DNA of 64,000 nt from Scytonema sp. UIC 10036 (GCF_009725235.1 NZ_WJFC01000004.1:117668-181667); one strand, 5' to 3'. Positions 25,528 through 37,100 are shown, counted from the stretch's first letter. The notes: a model not told the origin generated them from the sequence alone. Made by a program: numbers and translations.

Positions 25528-25620
25528 TTAACTGTTTACTGGTCAGGTGGTCACTGTCTACTGGTCACTGGTCACTGGTCAGGTGGTCAGTGTTTACTGG
25601 TCACTGGTTACTAGTCACTA
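25528..25620. repeat. STRR (ctggtca) array
   Basis: About ten copies of a ctggtca-type heptamer, some decayed (aggtggtcagtg), fill the gap between the DUF928 and CHASE2 kinase genes. Confidence 0.8.
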
Positions 25621-25624
25621 AAAA

Positions 25625-28150
25625 ATGCTATTCAATTGGAAAACCATTACTCAACTTGTGTCGATCTTCTGGAAGCCTCAACTCAATTGTGGAGAGTTAA
25701 GGGGAGGCTGTCGTTATGTACTGATGGCATCCTCCACTGTGGCTGTTTGCGTCATCGCTGGAGGAATAGCTGGATTGTTCCAGATGCTGGAGTGGCAAAT
25801 CCTAGAGAGATTTTATACTTTACGTCCTGTGGAACCACGGGAACAGCGCATTCTCATTGTTGCGATTGAAGAACAAGATATATCCCAAGTTCGTGCATGG
25901 CCAATTCCTGACAATGTTTTAGCTGATTTGCTAATCGAACTTAAAGCACACAAACCAGCTGTTATTGGCTTAGATATATATCGCAATTTGGCTGTAAAAC
26001 CAGGGCATGAGAAATTGGTAGCAGTGATGAAGTCCACACCAAACCTAATTGGTGTCATGAAACTAGCGGGAGTAGATAAAGTTCCGCCACCCCCCATCTT
26101 ATCTAAACAAGAGCAAATTGCTCTTGTGGATTGGGTTGAAGATACAGATGGTAAAATCAGACGAGGTTTGCTATCTGCTGCTAATGACAAAGATGAGATT
26201 TTTTTGGGGTTAGCGACTCGCTTGAGCCTAATGTATTTAGAACAAAAAAAAGGCATCTCCTTGAAACCTCTTGACAAAAATGGGGATTCTTTGCAGTTAG
26301 GTAAAGCAGTCTTTACACCTCTTGAAGGTAATGAATTCAATTATCGAGGAGCAGATATCGGCGGATACCAAATCTTATTGAATTACCGGGGTTATCAAGA
26401 TTGCTTTGATACAGTCTCTATGCGAGAAATCCTCAATGGTTCTGTGGCTCCAGAACGAATACGCGATCGCATTGTTTTAATAGGCGTTACAGCTAAGAGT
26501 ATCCGGGACCAACTTTATGTAGGTTACAGGAAGAGTGCATTGCTTCATGGTGGCATCCCAATGCCGGGAGTGGTGCTTCACGCCAATTTGACCAGTCAAA
26601 TTATCAGTGCTGCTCTTGATGGAAGACCTCTTATGAAAACCTGGTCTTACCATATGGAATGGTTGTGGGTTTGTTGCTGGTCTTTTGTCAGTAGTAGTGT
26701 AACTTGGCAGTTATTGCATATCAAATTTAACCATCTACAAAAATTTTTTGGTTTGCTGATTATAGGAATGACATTTGCAATAGCCGTTATCTTAAGCACT
26801 GCCTATGTGATGTTTCTTATAGGTTGGTGGATTCCTTCTGTTTCACCCTTACTGGCTCTCATTGCTAGTGCAACTGTTACCACCAACTTTTATAAACAAT
26901 TCCAATTAGCAAAAGTTAACAAGCAATTACAGGAATATTCTCACACTCTCGAGCAGAGAGTGCGAGAACGCACCAAAGAATTAGAAGCAGCCAAAATCGC
27001 TGCTGATATTGCCAACCACGCCAAAAGCGAATTCCTCTCAAACATGAGTCATGAACTGCGGACACCCCTCAATGGTATTCTTGGGTACGCACAAATTCTG
27101 CAACGTTCTCCAAATCCGGCAAAATCTCAGAAGGAAGGTCTAAATGTTATTTATCAGTGCGGTTCTCACTTGTTAAATCTCATCAACGATATTTTAGATC
27201 TGTCAAAAATCGAATCTCGCAGACTAGAACTGTACAATAATGATTTTCTTTTTTTGCCTTTTTTAAAAGCCGTAGCGGAAATGTGTCGTATCAGTGCTGT
27301 TCAAAAAGGTATATCTTTTACGTACCAAATCGCCCCGCAGCTTCCAGAAGTTATTTGCGCTGATGAAAAACGATTGCGGCAAATTTTAATTAATTTACTA
27401 GGCAATGCCATTAAGTTTACGGAAAAAGGGGGAGTTACTTTCAAAGTAGAAATCTTAGAGACTAAGAACTGGAAAACTCAAAATTCCCACGAAGTAGCGA
27501 TGAGGGATATGAGGGATCTTGAAAATTCTTTCCAATTACGCCAGTCGCTAGAACCCCTACAAGGCGCTGGCTCCCCAATCGCTCGTGTACGATTCCAAGT
27601 CGAAGATACTGGAGTGGGAATAACACCAGAACACATAGAAAAGATTTTTTTGCCTTTTGAGCAGGTTTGCGAAAACAAGAAAAAGACTGAAGGAACGGGT
27701 TTGGGTTTAGCAATTAGCCGTAACTTGGCTGAGTTAATGGGAAGTAAAATTCAAGTTGAGAGTACTTTGGGTTTTGGTAGTAAATTTTGGTTAGATGTAG
27801 ATTTATTAATAGGTTGTCACTCGGTAAATACAGAGCCAGTAGCCCAAAATAAAAAGACGATTGGTATTGAAGACAAAAGTTTAGATGAGGAATGGAAAAA
27901 TTCTTCTGCTGATTCAAGCCCTGCTGCTTTCCAGACTGAACTCATACCTCCACCAGCAGCACAACTGAACAAACTGTTGGATTTTGCTATGAGAGGGAAT
28001 ATTCAAGGTATAGAGATTTTATTGGATGAATTAGAGCAATTAGATGATAAATTCTTACCGTTTATTCACAAAGTTCGTCCATTGGCGGACAACTTCCAAC
28101 TCAAGAATATTCGGGAATTTATTAAATCTTTTCAAGAGGAAATTTTATGA
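25625..28150 (+). CDS. CHASE2-domain sensor histidine kinase
   Basis: An 841-residue membrane kinase. Residues about 35-58 form the first membrane helix, 65-340 the extracytoplasmic CHASE2 domain ([67 protein letters not shown]), then two or three membrane helices to about 440. A coiled coil ([19 protein letters not shown]) leads to HisKA with [11 protein letters not shown] (His476) and HATPase ([40 protein letters not shown]). An insertion of about 35 residues in the ATPase lid region (NSHEVAMRD to PLQGAGSPI) seems repeat-derived. A short C-terminal Hpt-like helical tail follows. It overlaps the next gene by 4 bases (ATGA). Confidence 0.92.
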   Translation: MLFNWKTITQLVSIFWKPQLNCGELRGGCRYVLMASSTVAVCVIAGGIAGLFQMLEWQILERFYTLRPVEPREQRILIVAIEEQDISQVRAWPIPDNVLADLLIELKAHKPAVIGLDIYRNLAVKPGHEKLVAVMKSTPNLIGVMKLAGVDKVPPPPILSKQEQIALVDWVEDTDGKIRRGLLSAANDKDEIFLGLATRLSLMYLEQKKGISLKPLDKNGDSLQLGKAVFTPLEGNEFNYRGADIGGYQILLNYRGYQDCFDTVSMREILNGSVAPERIRDRIVLIGVTAKSIRDQLYVGYRKSALLHGGIPMPGVVLHANLTSQIISAALDGRPLMKTWSYHMEWLWVCCWSFVSSSVTWQLLHIKFNHLQKFFGLLIIGMTFAIAVILSTAYVMFLIGWWIPSVSPLLALIASATVTTNFYKQFQLAKVNKQLQEYSHTLEQRVRERTKELEAAKIAADIANHAKSEFLSNMSHELRTPLNGILGYAQILQRSPNPAKSQKEGLNVIYQCGSHLLNLINDILDLSKIESRRLELYNNDFLFLPFLKAVAEMCRISAVQKGISFTYQIAPQLPEVICADEKRLRQILINLLGNAIKFTEKGGVTFKVEILETKNWKTQNSHEVAMRDMRDLENSFQLRQSLEPLQGAGSPIARVRFQVEDTGVGITPEHIEKIFLPFEQVCENKKKTEGTGLGLAISRNLAELMGSKIQVESTLGFGSKFWLDVDLLIGCHSVNTEPVAQNKKTIGIEDKSLDEEWKNSSADSSPAAFQTELIPPPAAQLNKLLDFAMRGNIQGIEILLDELEQLDDKFLPFIHKVRPLADNFQLKNIREFIKSFQEEIL

Positions 28151-29475
28151 ATTCTATTTCCTGTCAAAATGCCACGATCCTAGCTGTTGATGATAATCCT
28201 AAAAATCTCAAGGTCTTATGTAGTGCTATTGCAAATATGGGATGGGAAATTTTAGTTGCAACTGATGGAGAAAGCGCTGTTGAGCAAGCAAAATATGCCC
28301 AGCCAGACCTGATTTTATTAGACATCATGATGCCAGAAATCGATGGATTTGAAACCTGTCAAATACTTAAGGAAAATTCTAGCACTCAGGAAATACCCAT
28401 AATTTTTATGACGGCTCTTTCAGAAACCGTTGATAAAGTCAAAGGTCTTTCTTTAGGAGCCGTAGATTATATTACCAAACCTTTTCAACCAGAAGAAGTC
28501 ATAGCTAGAATTAACATTCATTTAAAGCTACGTTCGTTGACGCAAGAACTTGCAAACCAAAATATAGAGTTAGAGAAGAGGGTACAAGAACGGACTGCAA
28601 AACTTTCTCAAGTATTACAGGAACTACATAATTTTCAGCTTCAACAAGTGCAATATGAAAAAATGTCTAGCTTGGGTCAACTTGTAGCGGGAATTGCTCA
28701 TGAAATTAATAACCCCCTGACTTTTGTAGAAGGTAGCTTGAACTATTTAGAAAATTTCCTACCCAAGATCATTTATCATTTAAAACTTTATCAACAACAT
28801 TATCCTAATCCAGTTGAGCAAATTGTGGAATCTGCTAACAATATAGAATTAGACAATATGATTCAAGATATTCCAGATTTGTTATCATCTATTAGTGAAG
28901 GGATAGAACGTATAAGTAAAATCAGTCATAGTTTACGCATTTTTTCTCGTTCTGACATTTTTCATAAAACCTCTTTTGATATTCATGAAGGGATTGACAG
29001 TACTTTAGTCATCTTGAAGTATCGTTTGCGAAATGGTAAAAATCGCTTGGGTATTGAAGTTATCAAAGACTATGGAAACTTACCAAAAATCAGATGCTAC
29101 CCCGGACAACTTAACCAAGTCTTTATGAATATAATATCTAATGCTATAGATGCTATTAATGAAGCTGCTAAAAAAAGTTTAAAATTAGAAAAAGAGATTA
29201 AACATATTATTCATATTTCTACATCAGCCAATAGCAAGGGGAATTCTATTATTATCTCCATCAAAGATAATGGACCGGGAATACCACCGGAAATCAAAGA
29301 ACGAGTCTTTGAACAATTTTTTACCACAAAAGCTGTAGGGAAAGGAACTGGTTTGGGATTATCTATTTCTCGAGAAATTATAGAACAAAGACATGAGGGT
29401 AAGCTTTATTGTTTTTCAGAAGTGAACAAAGGAACAGAATTTATAATTGAAATTCCCATAAAAGAAAAGGATTGA
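28147..29475 (+). CDS. Receiver domain-histidine kinase hybrid
   Basis: A 442-residue cytoplasmic protein. The receiver domain occupies 8-128 (AVDDNPKN with Asp15/16, [13 protein letters not shown] with Asp59, YITKPFQP with Lys111). A coiled coil (about 133-172) follows, then HisKA with [11 protein letters not shown] (His185) and an HATPase: [53 protein letters not shown]. It starts inside the last codon of the CHASE2 kinase gene, so translation is likely coupled. It is the natural recipient of phosphate from that kinase and passes the signal on to an unknown partner. Confidence 0.92.
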   Translation: MNSISCQNATILAVDDNPKNLKVLCSAIANMGWEILVATDGESAVEQAKYAQPDLILLDIMMPEIDGFETCQILKENSSTQEIPIIFMTALSETVDKVKGLSLGAVDYITKPFQPEEVIARINIHLKLRSLTQELANQNIELEKRVQERTAKLSQVLQELHNFQLQQVQYEKMSSLGQLVAGIAHEINNPLTFVEGSLNYLENFLPKIIYHLKLYQQHYPNPVEQIVESANNIELDNMIQDIPDLLSSISEGIERISKISHSLRIFSRSDIFHKTSFDIHEGIDSTLVILKYRLRNGKNRLGIEVIKDYGNLPKIRCYPGQLNQVFMNIISNAIDAINEAAKKSLKLEKEIKHIIHISTSANSKGNSIIISIKDNGPGIPPEIKERVFEQFFTTKAVGKGTGLGLSISREIIEQRHEGKLYCFSEVNKGTEFIIEIPIKEKD

Positions 29476-29482
29476 CAAATTT

Positions 29483-32074
29483 GTGCCATTAATAAAATAT
29501 ATTTCCTATCCAATAATGCTGGTTTTCTTGCTGCTAATTAGTAATTTTCCATCAGTAGCGAAAGCCGATCTGAAACTGAGGTTAAAAACTGAAAAAGCTC
29601 GCTCTTTAGTAGCTTCTGATGCTAGTAACTATGAAACATTTCAAGTCAAAGATGCTAAATCTGAACTTGATAGAGGTAGAGACTTGTTTGAAGCAGGGCA
29701 ATTTGCTGCAGCTGCTCAATATTGGGAAGTCGCAGCTATAAATTTTCAGCAGATAGGGGATACAGTCAATCAAGCTTGGAGCTTATCTTATCTTTCCTTA
29801 GCGTATCAGAATTTGGGAGAGTGGAACAAGGCAGAAAAAGCCATTGTCAACAGCCTCAATCTCTTAAAATATCAAAAAGCCAATTTACGTGTTAAAGCAG
29901 TAGCTTTAAATACTTTGGGAAATCTCCAACTCGCACAAGGAAAAGGAGAAGCAGCTCTCAAAAGCTGGCAAGAAGCCGAACGCACCTATGCTACCGTTGG
30001 CGATCGCTTGGGAAAAACAGGTAGTCAAATTAACCAAGCGCAAGCGTTACAATCTTTGGGACATTATAGGAGGGCGCAAAGTCTGTTAGCAAGTATCACC
30101 GAGCAACTGCAAAGCCAACCGGATTCTTTACTAAAAATGCAAGCACTACAAAGTCTGGGAGTGGCTTTACAAATGGTAGGAGATATACAAGAATCTCAGG
30201 AGATTTTAAAACAGAGTTTGGCAATTAGCGATCGCTTGAACTCGCGTGAGGATACCAGTCAAATTCTTTTTAGCTTGGGAAATACAGCAAGAGATCTACA
30301 GCAACAGCCAGTGGCATTGAATTATTACCAACAAGCAGCAGCAACAACAACCAACCCGCGATTGCAAGTAGAAGCTCAGTTGAACCAACTCAGTCTTTAT
30401 ATAGAAACTTCACAATGGGAACAAGCTCAATCTTTATTGGTACCAATAAAAACCCAACTCAACAATCTTCCCCCTTCTCGCACATCGATTTATGCGGCTG
30501 TTAACTTTGCTCGCAGTCTTTCTCAATGGGCGCAACAACGCGAAGCTCATCCCGCACAATATCGAGAAGCCGCAGAGGTTTTAGCCCGTGGAGTAAAACA
30601 AGCAGAAAGTTTGAAAGATCCGCGAGCCAAAGCATATGCTTTAGTTAAGTTAGGAGGATTGTATTTCCAGACACAACAGTTAAATCTGGCGTTGCAACTG
30701 ACAGAACAAGCCCAACAGATTGCAGAGGGGATTTATGCTTCAGATATCGCCTACCAAGCTTATTGGCAAATCGGGCGCATTCGCAAAAGTCAGGGGAATG
30801 TGAAAGCTGCAATAGTAGCATACGATTTAGCCGTCAACGAACTTAAGTCTTTGCGTAGTGACTTGGTGTCCATTAATCGAGATGTGCAGTTTTCTTTTCA
30901 AGAGAGTGTAGAACCGATTTATCGGGAGTTAGTGGATCTTTTGTTACAATCCAAGCCCAGTTCAGAAAATTTAGCCCGTGCGAGGGAAACAATAGAAGCT
31001 TTACAGCTGGCTGAACTAGACAACTTCTTTCGCGAAGCTTGTTTGGAAGCCAAACCACAGCAAATCGACCAAATCGACAAAACAGGTGCAGTTATTTATC
31101 CAATTATTTTACCCGATCGCCTGGAAGTCATTTTATCGATTCCTGGAAAACCTCTTTTAAGCTACAAAACTTCTCTCTCTAAAACCGAGCTGGAAAACAA
31201 GATGAAACGGATGCGACAGTCCCTCAATCTTGCTTACTCTCAAGAAGAACGCTTGCGCCTATACCAATATTTATACGATCGGTTGATTCGCCCTGCAGAA
31301 TTTGACTTAGCCAACAGTGGAGTGAAAACTTTAGTATTTGTGTTAGATGGTTCTTTGCGAAGCTTACCAATGGCTGCTTTACATGATGGCAAACAGTTTC
31401 TCGTGGAAAAATATAGTGTTGCACTCTCTCCTGGTATGCAGTTATTACAGGCGCGATCGCTCGAAGGCGATAATTTAAAAGTAATGACAGGGGGATTGAG
31501 TGCAGCGCGTCAAGGGTTTAAAGCGTTACCTGGAGTCAATTTAGAAGTCAAACAAATTGTTTCAGAACTTCCGAGTCAACTTCTGTTGAATGAAAAATTT
31601 ACCAGCGCCAACCTGCAAAAAGCTGTTCGCTCGCAGCCTTTTTCAATTTTGCATTTAGCGACTCACGGTCAGTTTAGTAGTAGATCTGATAACACTTTTA
31701 TACTAACTTGGGATGGCAAGCTGAAAGTTAAGGAATTAGGGGAATTAATTAAGTCTAGAGATGAAACCGAAACTCAACCAGTGGAGTTATTGGTTCTGAG
31801 CGCCTGTCAAACAGCTTTAGGAGACGAGCGCGCTATCTTGGGGTTGGCGGGAATAGCAGTTCATTCACGTGTACGCAGTACCCTAGCAACCCTTTGGGCT
31901 GTTAAAGATGAATCGACAGCCAAATTTATGTCAGAGTTTTATAAACAGCTGAAAAAACCGGGAATTGGTAAAGCGGAAGCTTTGCGACAAGCCCAGTTAA
32001 CATTTTTGCAGGATGCAGATTTTTCTCACCCTTTTTATTGGGCACCATTTGTCTTAGTCGGACATTGGTTGTAA
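29483..32074 (+). CDS. Exported TPR-CHAT domain protein (caspase-like peptidase fold)
   Basis: An 863-residue protein starting at GTG 29483, 7 bases after the kinase stop. Residues 1-28 are a Sec signal peptide (PLIKYISYPIMLVFLLLIS, AKA-D). Residues about 60-480 are TPR units (LFEAGQFAAAAQYWEVAAINFQQIGDTV, LSLAYQNLGEWNKAE and others). The CHAT domain is C-terminal: FVLDGSLRSLPMAALHDG, ILHLATHGQF with His728 and LVLSACQTALGD with Cys775, forming the expected His/Cys dyad. The C-terminal FYKQLKKPGIGKAEALRQAQ is typical. As it is exported it should work in the periplasm. Its substrate is unknown; the peptide gene downstream is one candidate. Confidence 0.92.
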   Translation: MPLIKYISYPIMLVFLLLISNFPSVAKADLKLRLKTEKARSLVASDASNYETFQVKDAKSELDRGRDLFEAGQFAAAAQYWEVAAINFQQIGDTVNQAWSLSYLSLAYQNLGEWNKAEKAIVNSLNLLKYQKANLRVKAVALNTLGNLQLAQGKGEAALKSWQEAERTYATVGDRLGKTGSQINQAQALQSLGHYRRAQSLLASITEQLQSQPDSLLKMQALQSLGVALQMVGDIQESQEILKQSLAISDRLNSREDTSQILFSLGNTARDLQQQPVALNYYQQAAATTTNPRLQVEAQLNQLSLYIETSQWEQAQSLLVPIKTQLNNLPPSRTSIYAAVNFARSLSQWAQQREAHPAQYREAAEVLARGVKQAESLKDPRAKAYALVKLGGLYFQTQQLNLALQLTEQAQQIAEGIYASDIAYQAYWQIGRIRKSQGNVKAAIVAYDLAVNELKSLRSDLVSINRDVQFSFQESVEPIYRELVDLLLQSKPSSENLARARETIEALQLAELDNFFREACLEAKPQQIDQIDKTGAVIYPIILPDRLEVILSIPGKPLLSYKTSLSKTELENKMKRMRQSLNLAYSQEERLRLYQYLYDRLIRPAEFDLANSGVKTLVFVLDGSLRSLPMAALHDGKQFLVEKYSVALSPGMQLLQARSLEGDNLKVMTGGLSAARQGFKALPGVNLEVKQIVSELPSQLLLNEKFTSANLQKAVRSQPFSILHLATHGQFSSRSDNTFILTWDGKLKVKELGELIKSRDETETQPVELLVLSACQTALGDERAILGLAGIAVHSRVRSTLATLWAVKDESTAKFMSEFYKQLKKPGIGKAEALRQAQLTFLQDADFSHPFYWAPFVLVGHWL

Positions 32075-32200
32075 CTTAAGTGCAGAACGATGACAAAATA
32101 GTTCCAATTACGTCATACTAAAATCCCTCAAATTGCCTGTTGGCAATAATGTTGGCGGAATAATCTAAATAGATATTCTGAAAAGAATTCTTGTTTATAA

Positions 32201-32284
32201 CTTACGCAGAGTTTCCCTTTTTAAAGGGAAAGATGGGGATTTTCAACACGTAAAATCCCCAAAATACCGTTGAGGTTGCGTAAG
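32201..32284. repeat. Small element with CTTACGCA/TGCGTAAG inverted ends
   Basis: 84 bases bounded by CTTACGCA and TGCGTAAG. Inside are two hairpins, TTCCCTTT/AAAGGGAA and GGGGATTTT/AAAATCCCC. It looks like a small non-autonomous repeat. No target duplication is evident. It sits 28 bases before the GG-leader peptide gene and could affect its leader RNA. The gap 32075-32312 holds nothing else. Confidence 0.6.
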
Positions 32285-32312
32285 CCCTGTTGTTGTTACA
32301 AGAAAAAAAATC

Positions 32313-32552
32313 ATGGCTATCGTCAAAATCGCTGAATTGCAATCAGTCACCCAAATTGAAGAACTTAGCAATCAAGAGTTAACGTCTGTAGTAGGAGGAT
32401 TGTCTGTGAGCGGGTTTTCGCTTTCACTTTATAACCTCCTCTTTGGAGGATTCACTAACGATATATTAGCTATGATTAAAGGTGCTCAACAGAATGAACC
32501 ACCGGAGCCAGCGGAACTACCGGAACCACCAGAGGCACCAGAGGCACCCTAG
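32313..32552 (+). CDS. Double-glycine-leader peptide (bacteriocin/RiPP-like precursor)
   Basis: A 79-residue ORF with an N-terminal leader ending ELSNQELTSVVGG (Gly28-Gly29), the classical cleavage signal for peptidase-containing ABC exporters. The 50-residue core is hydrophobic at first (LSVSGFSLSLYNLLFGGF), contains no Cys, and ends in a Pro-Glu-Ala repeat (PPEPAELPEPPEAPEAP). It lies 239 bases downstream of the TPR-CHAT gene on the same strand. No maturase or PCAT exporter is in the window. It may be an unmodified secreted peptide or a structural/toxic peptide; the family is not recognised. Confidence 0.65.
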   Translation: MAIVKIAELQSVTQIEELSNQELTSVVGGLSVSGFSLSLYNLLFGGFTNDILAMIKGAQQNEPPEPAELPEPPEAPEAP

Positions 32553-32574
32553 ATTGAGTTCGCTTGAGTTTAAC

Positions 32575-33768
32575 TCACAAGCAAGTGCAATACTTAAACA
32601 CGACGAGGATTAAAAGAGCAAATCCTGCGCCTGCATAAAACACGCTGTTGATACCTCCAAAACTAAAAGCTACAAGCATCAGTAATGGACCTAGGGTTTG
32701 TCCCAACCCAAAAAACGTGCCGTTGACAGATAGAATTGTAGCCAAATATTGTTTTGGTGCAATCTCGGTTAAACGAGTTTGTATACTAGGAGCGCCAATT
32801 CCCAAGCCAATACCAAAAATTGTCGTCGGAATTAGGAGTAACCAAATATTTGATACCAGGGGAACAATCAACAGAGCTAAAGCATATAAAATGAAGGATG
32901 CTCTAATCAAGGTTGTCGAGTGATACATTCTTGACAACCTTCCTAATTGTGACGATGTAATTGTAATAGCAACAGAAACGCTAGATAGCAATAATCCAAT
33001 TGTTGCAGCAGGCGCTTTAAATGTCTGACTAATAAGTTGAGGTAGATAAGTTACATAAGCTCCATAGAGAAGAACAAAGTTAGCAGCACTCCCAATAAAT
33101 AATCCAGCTAATTTTCGATTTTTTAAAGCTTGTAGAGCATTTTTCAAATACTCTTTTAAGTTGATTTCTCCCTGGGGTTCTGGATTTTTCAACACAAATA
33201 ATACCAGTAACCCAATGGGAATTGCGACTATGGGCAATAAAAAGGGGTAGTACCAACCAAAAGTTGCCAGCAAACCACCGATTGTGGGGTAAGAAGCTGT
33301 ACCAATACTAGTAACGCTAGCATTGTAACCCATTGCTGTTGTGCGTCTACCTGCTGCGTATAAATCACCAATTAAGGTAATACTGAGAGATAGCAAAGAA
33401 GCTGCACCGATTCCTTGCAGGAACCGCAGTAAAAGCAAAAGGTTAAAATCGCGAGCTAATGCACAAGCCGTACCTGCAAGACCAAATAAAAACAGAGAAG
33501 GAACAATAATTTTTTTCCTCCCCATGCGATCGGCTAGGACACCAATGAAAGGACCTAGAATCACAGCAGGAAATGTAAATGCGGTGACTAACAATCCCAA
33601 ATTTTGGGGGTTAACATTTAATTCTAGGGCTAGTTTAGGGAACGCAGGGGTGATGCTAGAAACTCCAAGTACTGCTATGAGAGAAACTGCACAAATAATT
33701 TGAAAATTTGTGTCTGAGTACAATGGCTTGGGGGATTCTGGTTGGCTGTCTAGGCTGGCTGGTTGCAT
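32575..33768 (-). CDS. MFS transporter
   Basis: A 397-residue, 12-helix protein. The motif-A segment GVLADRMGRKKIIV lies between helices 2 and 3, with RFLQGIGAASLLSLSITLIGDLY in helix 4. The second half has GRLSRMYHS and IGLGIGAPSIQTRLTEIAP. The pattern fits drug/proton antiporters of the DHA1 type; substrate unknown. The protein ends 22 bases from the convergent GG-peptide gene. Divergent or regulatory partners are not seen. Confidence 0.88.
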   Translation of the reverse strand: MQPASLDSQPESPKPLYSDTNFQIICAVSLIAVLGVSSITPAFPKLALELNVNPQNLGLLVTAFTFPAVILGPFIGVLADRMGRKKIIVPSLFLFGLAGTACALARDFNLLLLLRFLQGIGAASLLSLSITLIGDLYAAGRRTTAMGYNASVTSIGTASYPTIGGLLATFGWYYPFLLPIVAIPIGLLVLFVLKNPEPQGEINLKEYLKNALQALKNRKLAGLFIGSAANFVLLYGAYVTYLPQLISQTFKAPAATIGLLLSSVSVAITITSSQLGRLSRMYHSTTLIRASFILYALALLIVPLVSNIWLLLIPTTIFGIGLGIGAPSIQTRLTEIAPKQYLATILSVNGTFFGLGQTLGPLLMLVAFSFGGINSVFYAGAGFALLILVVFKYCTCL

Positions 33769-34027
33769 GAATTTATTTTCTTAGTCGTTAGATGCATGTA
33801 AGTAATCAAAGAGTGGTTGGGCGATCGCCCTGTATGAATATTTATACTACAAGAGCTACAGTACAATCCAGCGTTTGAAAGTTTGCAAGGACTATAGACC
33901 ACAGAATCTACAAAAAATTCTTTCCAAACTAGAGCAATGCGATATGGCTTCTGTAGTCAGCGCTAAAAGCAGAGAATTCTGAATTTAACCATGTGGTCAT
34001 CCCGATCTTAAGAATGTAAAGACGCCC

Positions 34028-34155
34028 CAATACTGCAAAAGCTCTCGAATTTTTGTAGGTTGAGGAAACCCAACAAATGCTTGTAAATGTTGGGTTTCGT
34101 TCCTCAACCCAACCTACACATTTTTGGATTTTTAATCTCAGCCCTTGCCGTATTG
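34028..34155. mobile_element. MITE-like element, CAATACT family, 128 bp
   Basis: Left end CAATACTGCAAAAGCT, right end AGCCCTTGCCGTATTG, so the termini are imperfect inverted repeats. The core hairpin GTTGGGTT/AACCCAAC is central, and a second arm (GTTGAGGAAACCCAAC) lies to its left. The flanks AAAGACGCCC and AAAGACTCCA match at 8 of 10 positions, a decayed 10-bp duplication. Non-coding. It occupies part of the gap between the MFS and RND genes (33769-34181), which holds nothing else recognisable. Confidence 0.75.
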
Positions 34156-34181
34156 AAAGACTCCACCATTTGTGCAGTTAA

Positions 34182-37100
34182 TTAGCGACGACTTTCATAA
34201 GGAACTCGACCATCTTCTTCAGCCGCTTCTAACTGTAATGAAGGACGGCGTGGCATAAAGCGATCGCGAATCTTGCCAATTACGATATAAAGAATTGGCA
34301 CAATAAACAGACTTAACAAAGTAGAGACTAACGTCCCACCAACAATCGCTGTACCGAGAGATCGCCTACTAGCTGCTCCTGCTCCTTCTGGAAATAGCAA
34401 TGGCCAAATACCCAAAATAAAAGCAAACGTTGTCATGAGAATAGGTCGCAAACGTTGTTCTGATGCTTTTATAGCTGCTTTGGTAACTGGGTAACCCTCG
34501 TCGCGTAATTGGTTAGCAAATTCTACTATCAAAATAGCGTTTTTACTCGCCAAACCAATTAGCATTACCAGACCGACTTGGCAGTATATATCATTGGGCA
34601 AACCGCGTAGGGACTGTGCTGCTAGCGCTCCTAAAACAGCTAGAGGAACTGAGAGCATGATAATCAACGGATCGATGTAGTTCTCGTACTGAGCAGCTAG
34701 TACCAAGAAAACGAAGACAATTCCCAAGCCAAAAATTAGGGGTGCTTGACCACCAGACTCTAGCTCTTCGATCGCAATCCCCGACCATTCATAACCCAAA
34801 CTTGTTGGCAGAAGTCGCTTTGCTAGTTCTTCCATCGTTCTAATTGCTTGTCCGGAACTAAAACCAGGAGCTGCACCACCATTGATTTCAATTGACCTAA
34901 ACAAGTTGTAGTGGTTAATTGTTTGCGCCCCAGTGGTTGGAATGATTTTCACCAAATTACTTAGAGGAATCATTTGACCGTTGGCTTGACCGTTGACTTG
35001 AGTGTTGGCGCGATCGCTAGCAGAACGGACATACAAACGACCGATATCTTGAGGGTTGGAGCGAAATTCAGCGTCAGCTTGAACATAGACGCGGTAAGTC
35101 CGGCGGAGATAGTTAAAGTCGTTAACGTAGCGAGAACCCAAGTAACTTTGTAAAGTGTTAAAGATATCATCTATATCGACCTGCAACGCCTTGGCTTTGT
35201 TACGGTCTACTTCAATCAAATACTGAGGCGTACTTGCAGCATAAGTGCTGAATACAGCTTGCAATCCTGGTGTCTGATTTCCCTGCTGAAGTAACTGACC
35301 CATATATTGCAACATGGTATCTAAGCTACTGTTACCGCTTTTATCTTGTAGCTGAAATTGAAAGCCTGCAAAACTACCTAAACCCCGAATAGTTGGGGGG
35401 TTAACCGGCAAAACTCTTGAGTCTGTAATTGCTGATAGTTTCCCCATCAAATTGCCGATAATTGCCTGTACTGACTGCTCCGGCTTGCGGCGCTCATCCC
35501 AAGGCTTAAGGGTTGTAAAAATTACACCGTTATTTGCCGTGCTACCACTGAAACTAAAGCCACCTATAGCAAACGTTCCAACAACTTCAGGCAATTTGAG
35601 AATTTCTTGTTCTACCTGGCGCATGACTTTGCTAGTGTAGTTGAGCGAAACCCCTTCTGGTCCTTGGATAATGGTGATGAAATAGCCTTGGTCTTCATCA
35701 GGAAGAAATGCTGTTGGTACGCGGGTATAAAACCAGCCGGTAAACACCAAAGATGCAACAAACAGCAATATCACAACTGCTCTGATACGATTGAGAGCTA
35801 TGAGCGATCGCTCGTACTGTCTGCGCGTCCAATCAATAAAGTTATTGAACCGCGCAAACACCCAGCCTATCCAACCACCTAGTTTTTGACCGCGACGCAG
35901 TAGCAAGGCTGAGAGAGTAGGCGTTAATATGATAGCAAGAGCGGTTGAAATCCCCACTGCAAAAGCAATTGTCAGCGCAAATTGCCGATAAATCTCTCCT
36001 GTAGAGCCTGGGAAAAAGGCTACTGGAACAAACACCGCCATAAGCACTAAGGAAGAAGCAACCACTGCTCCAAACAGTTCGCGCATTGCTTCGGAGGCTG
36101 CTTGAAACGGTGTCATCTCTTCTTCTTCAAGCAAGCGAGTAATGTTTTCAACTACGACGATCGCATCATCAACTGTTAGACCTGTGGCTAAGGTTAAACC
36201 AAATAAGGTTAGGGTATTGATGGAAAATCCAAAAACCTTAATGACGGCAAAAGTGCCAATTAATGTTAGAGGAATAACAACTGCAGGAATTATAGTCGTG
36301 CGCCAGTCTTGTAAGAATAAGAAAATCACGAGGATGACAAGACCAACTGCTTCAAAAAGGCTTTGGACGACTTCTGCTAGCGACTCTTCGACAAATAAGG
36401 TAGTATCAAATGCGACCTGATATTTTAAACCGGGCGGAAACTGGGATCGGATTCGCTTCATTTCTTCTTTGACCGCCTTAGCAACATCTAAGACATTACT
36501 TCCGGGAGTAGGAAATATCCCAATTCCCACCCCTTCTTGACCTCGAAATCGCAGAAAGGAGTTGTAATTTTCCGCTCCTAGTTCTGCTCGACCCACATCT
36601 TTAAGCTTAACTAGGGTACCATCCTGCCCTGTTTGAACGACCATCTCGTTAAATTCTGATGGTTCCCTAAGTCTACTAAGGGCTTGTAAGTCTATTTGGA
36701 ACATCTGGTCTTCGGGAGACGGCTGCTGACCGATCTGCCCTGCACCCACTTGGATATTTTGTTCTTCAAGGGCATCAATCACATCTTGAGCGGTGAGGTT
36801 ACGACTGGCGAGACGATTTGGGTCAAGCCATATACGCATAGCATAGCGACGTTCGCCAAATATCCGCGCTTCACTCAAACCGTTAATTCTTCTGAGAGCA
36901 TCTACTATATAAAGATCGGCGTAGTTACTTAAAAAGACGTTGTTGTACTCGTTGTTATCGCTGTACAACCCTATTGCTAAAAGGATGTCGCTTGATTGTT
37001 TGCTAACAGTGACCCCTGTTCGCTGTACTAGTTCTGGCAATTGCGGTTCAGCCAACGACACCCGATTTTGCACATCGACTGCTGCAATATCTTTATTGCG

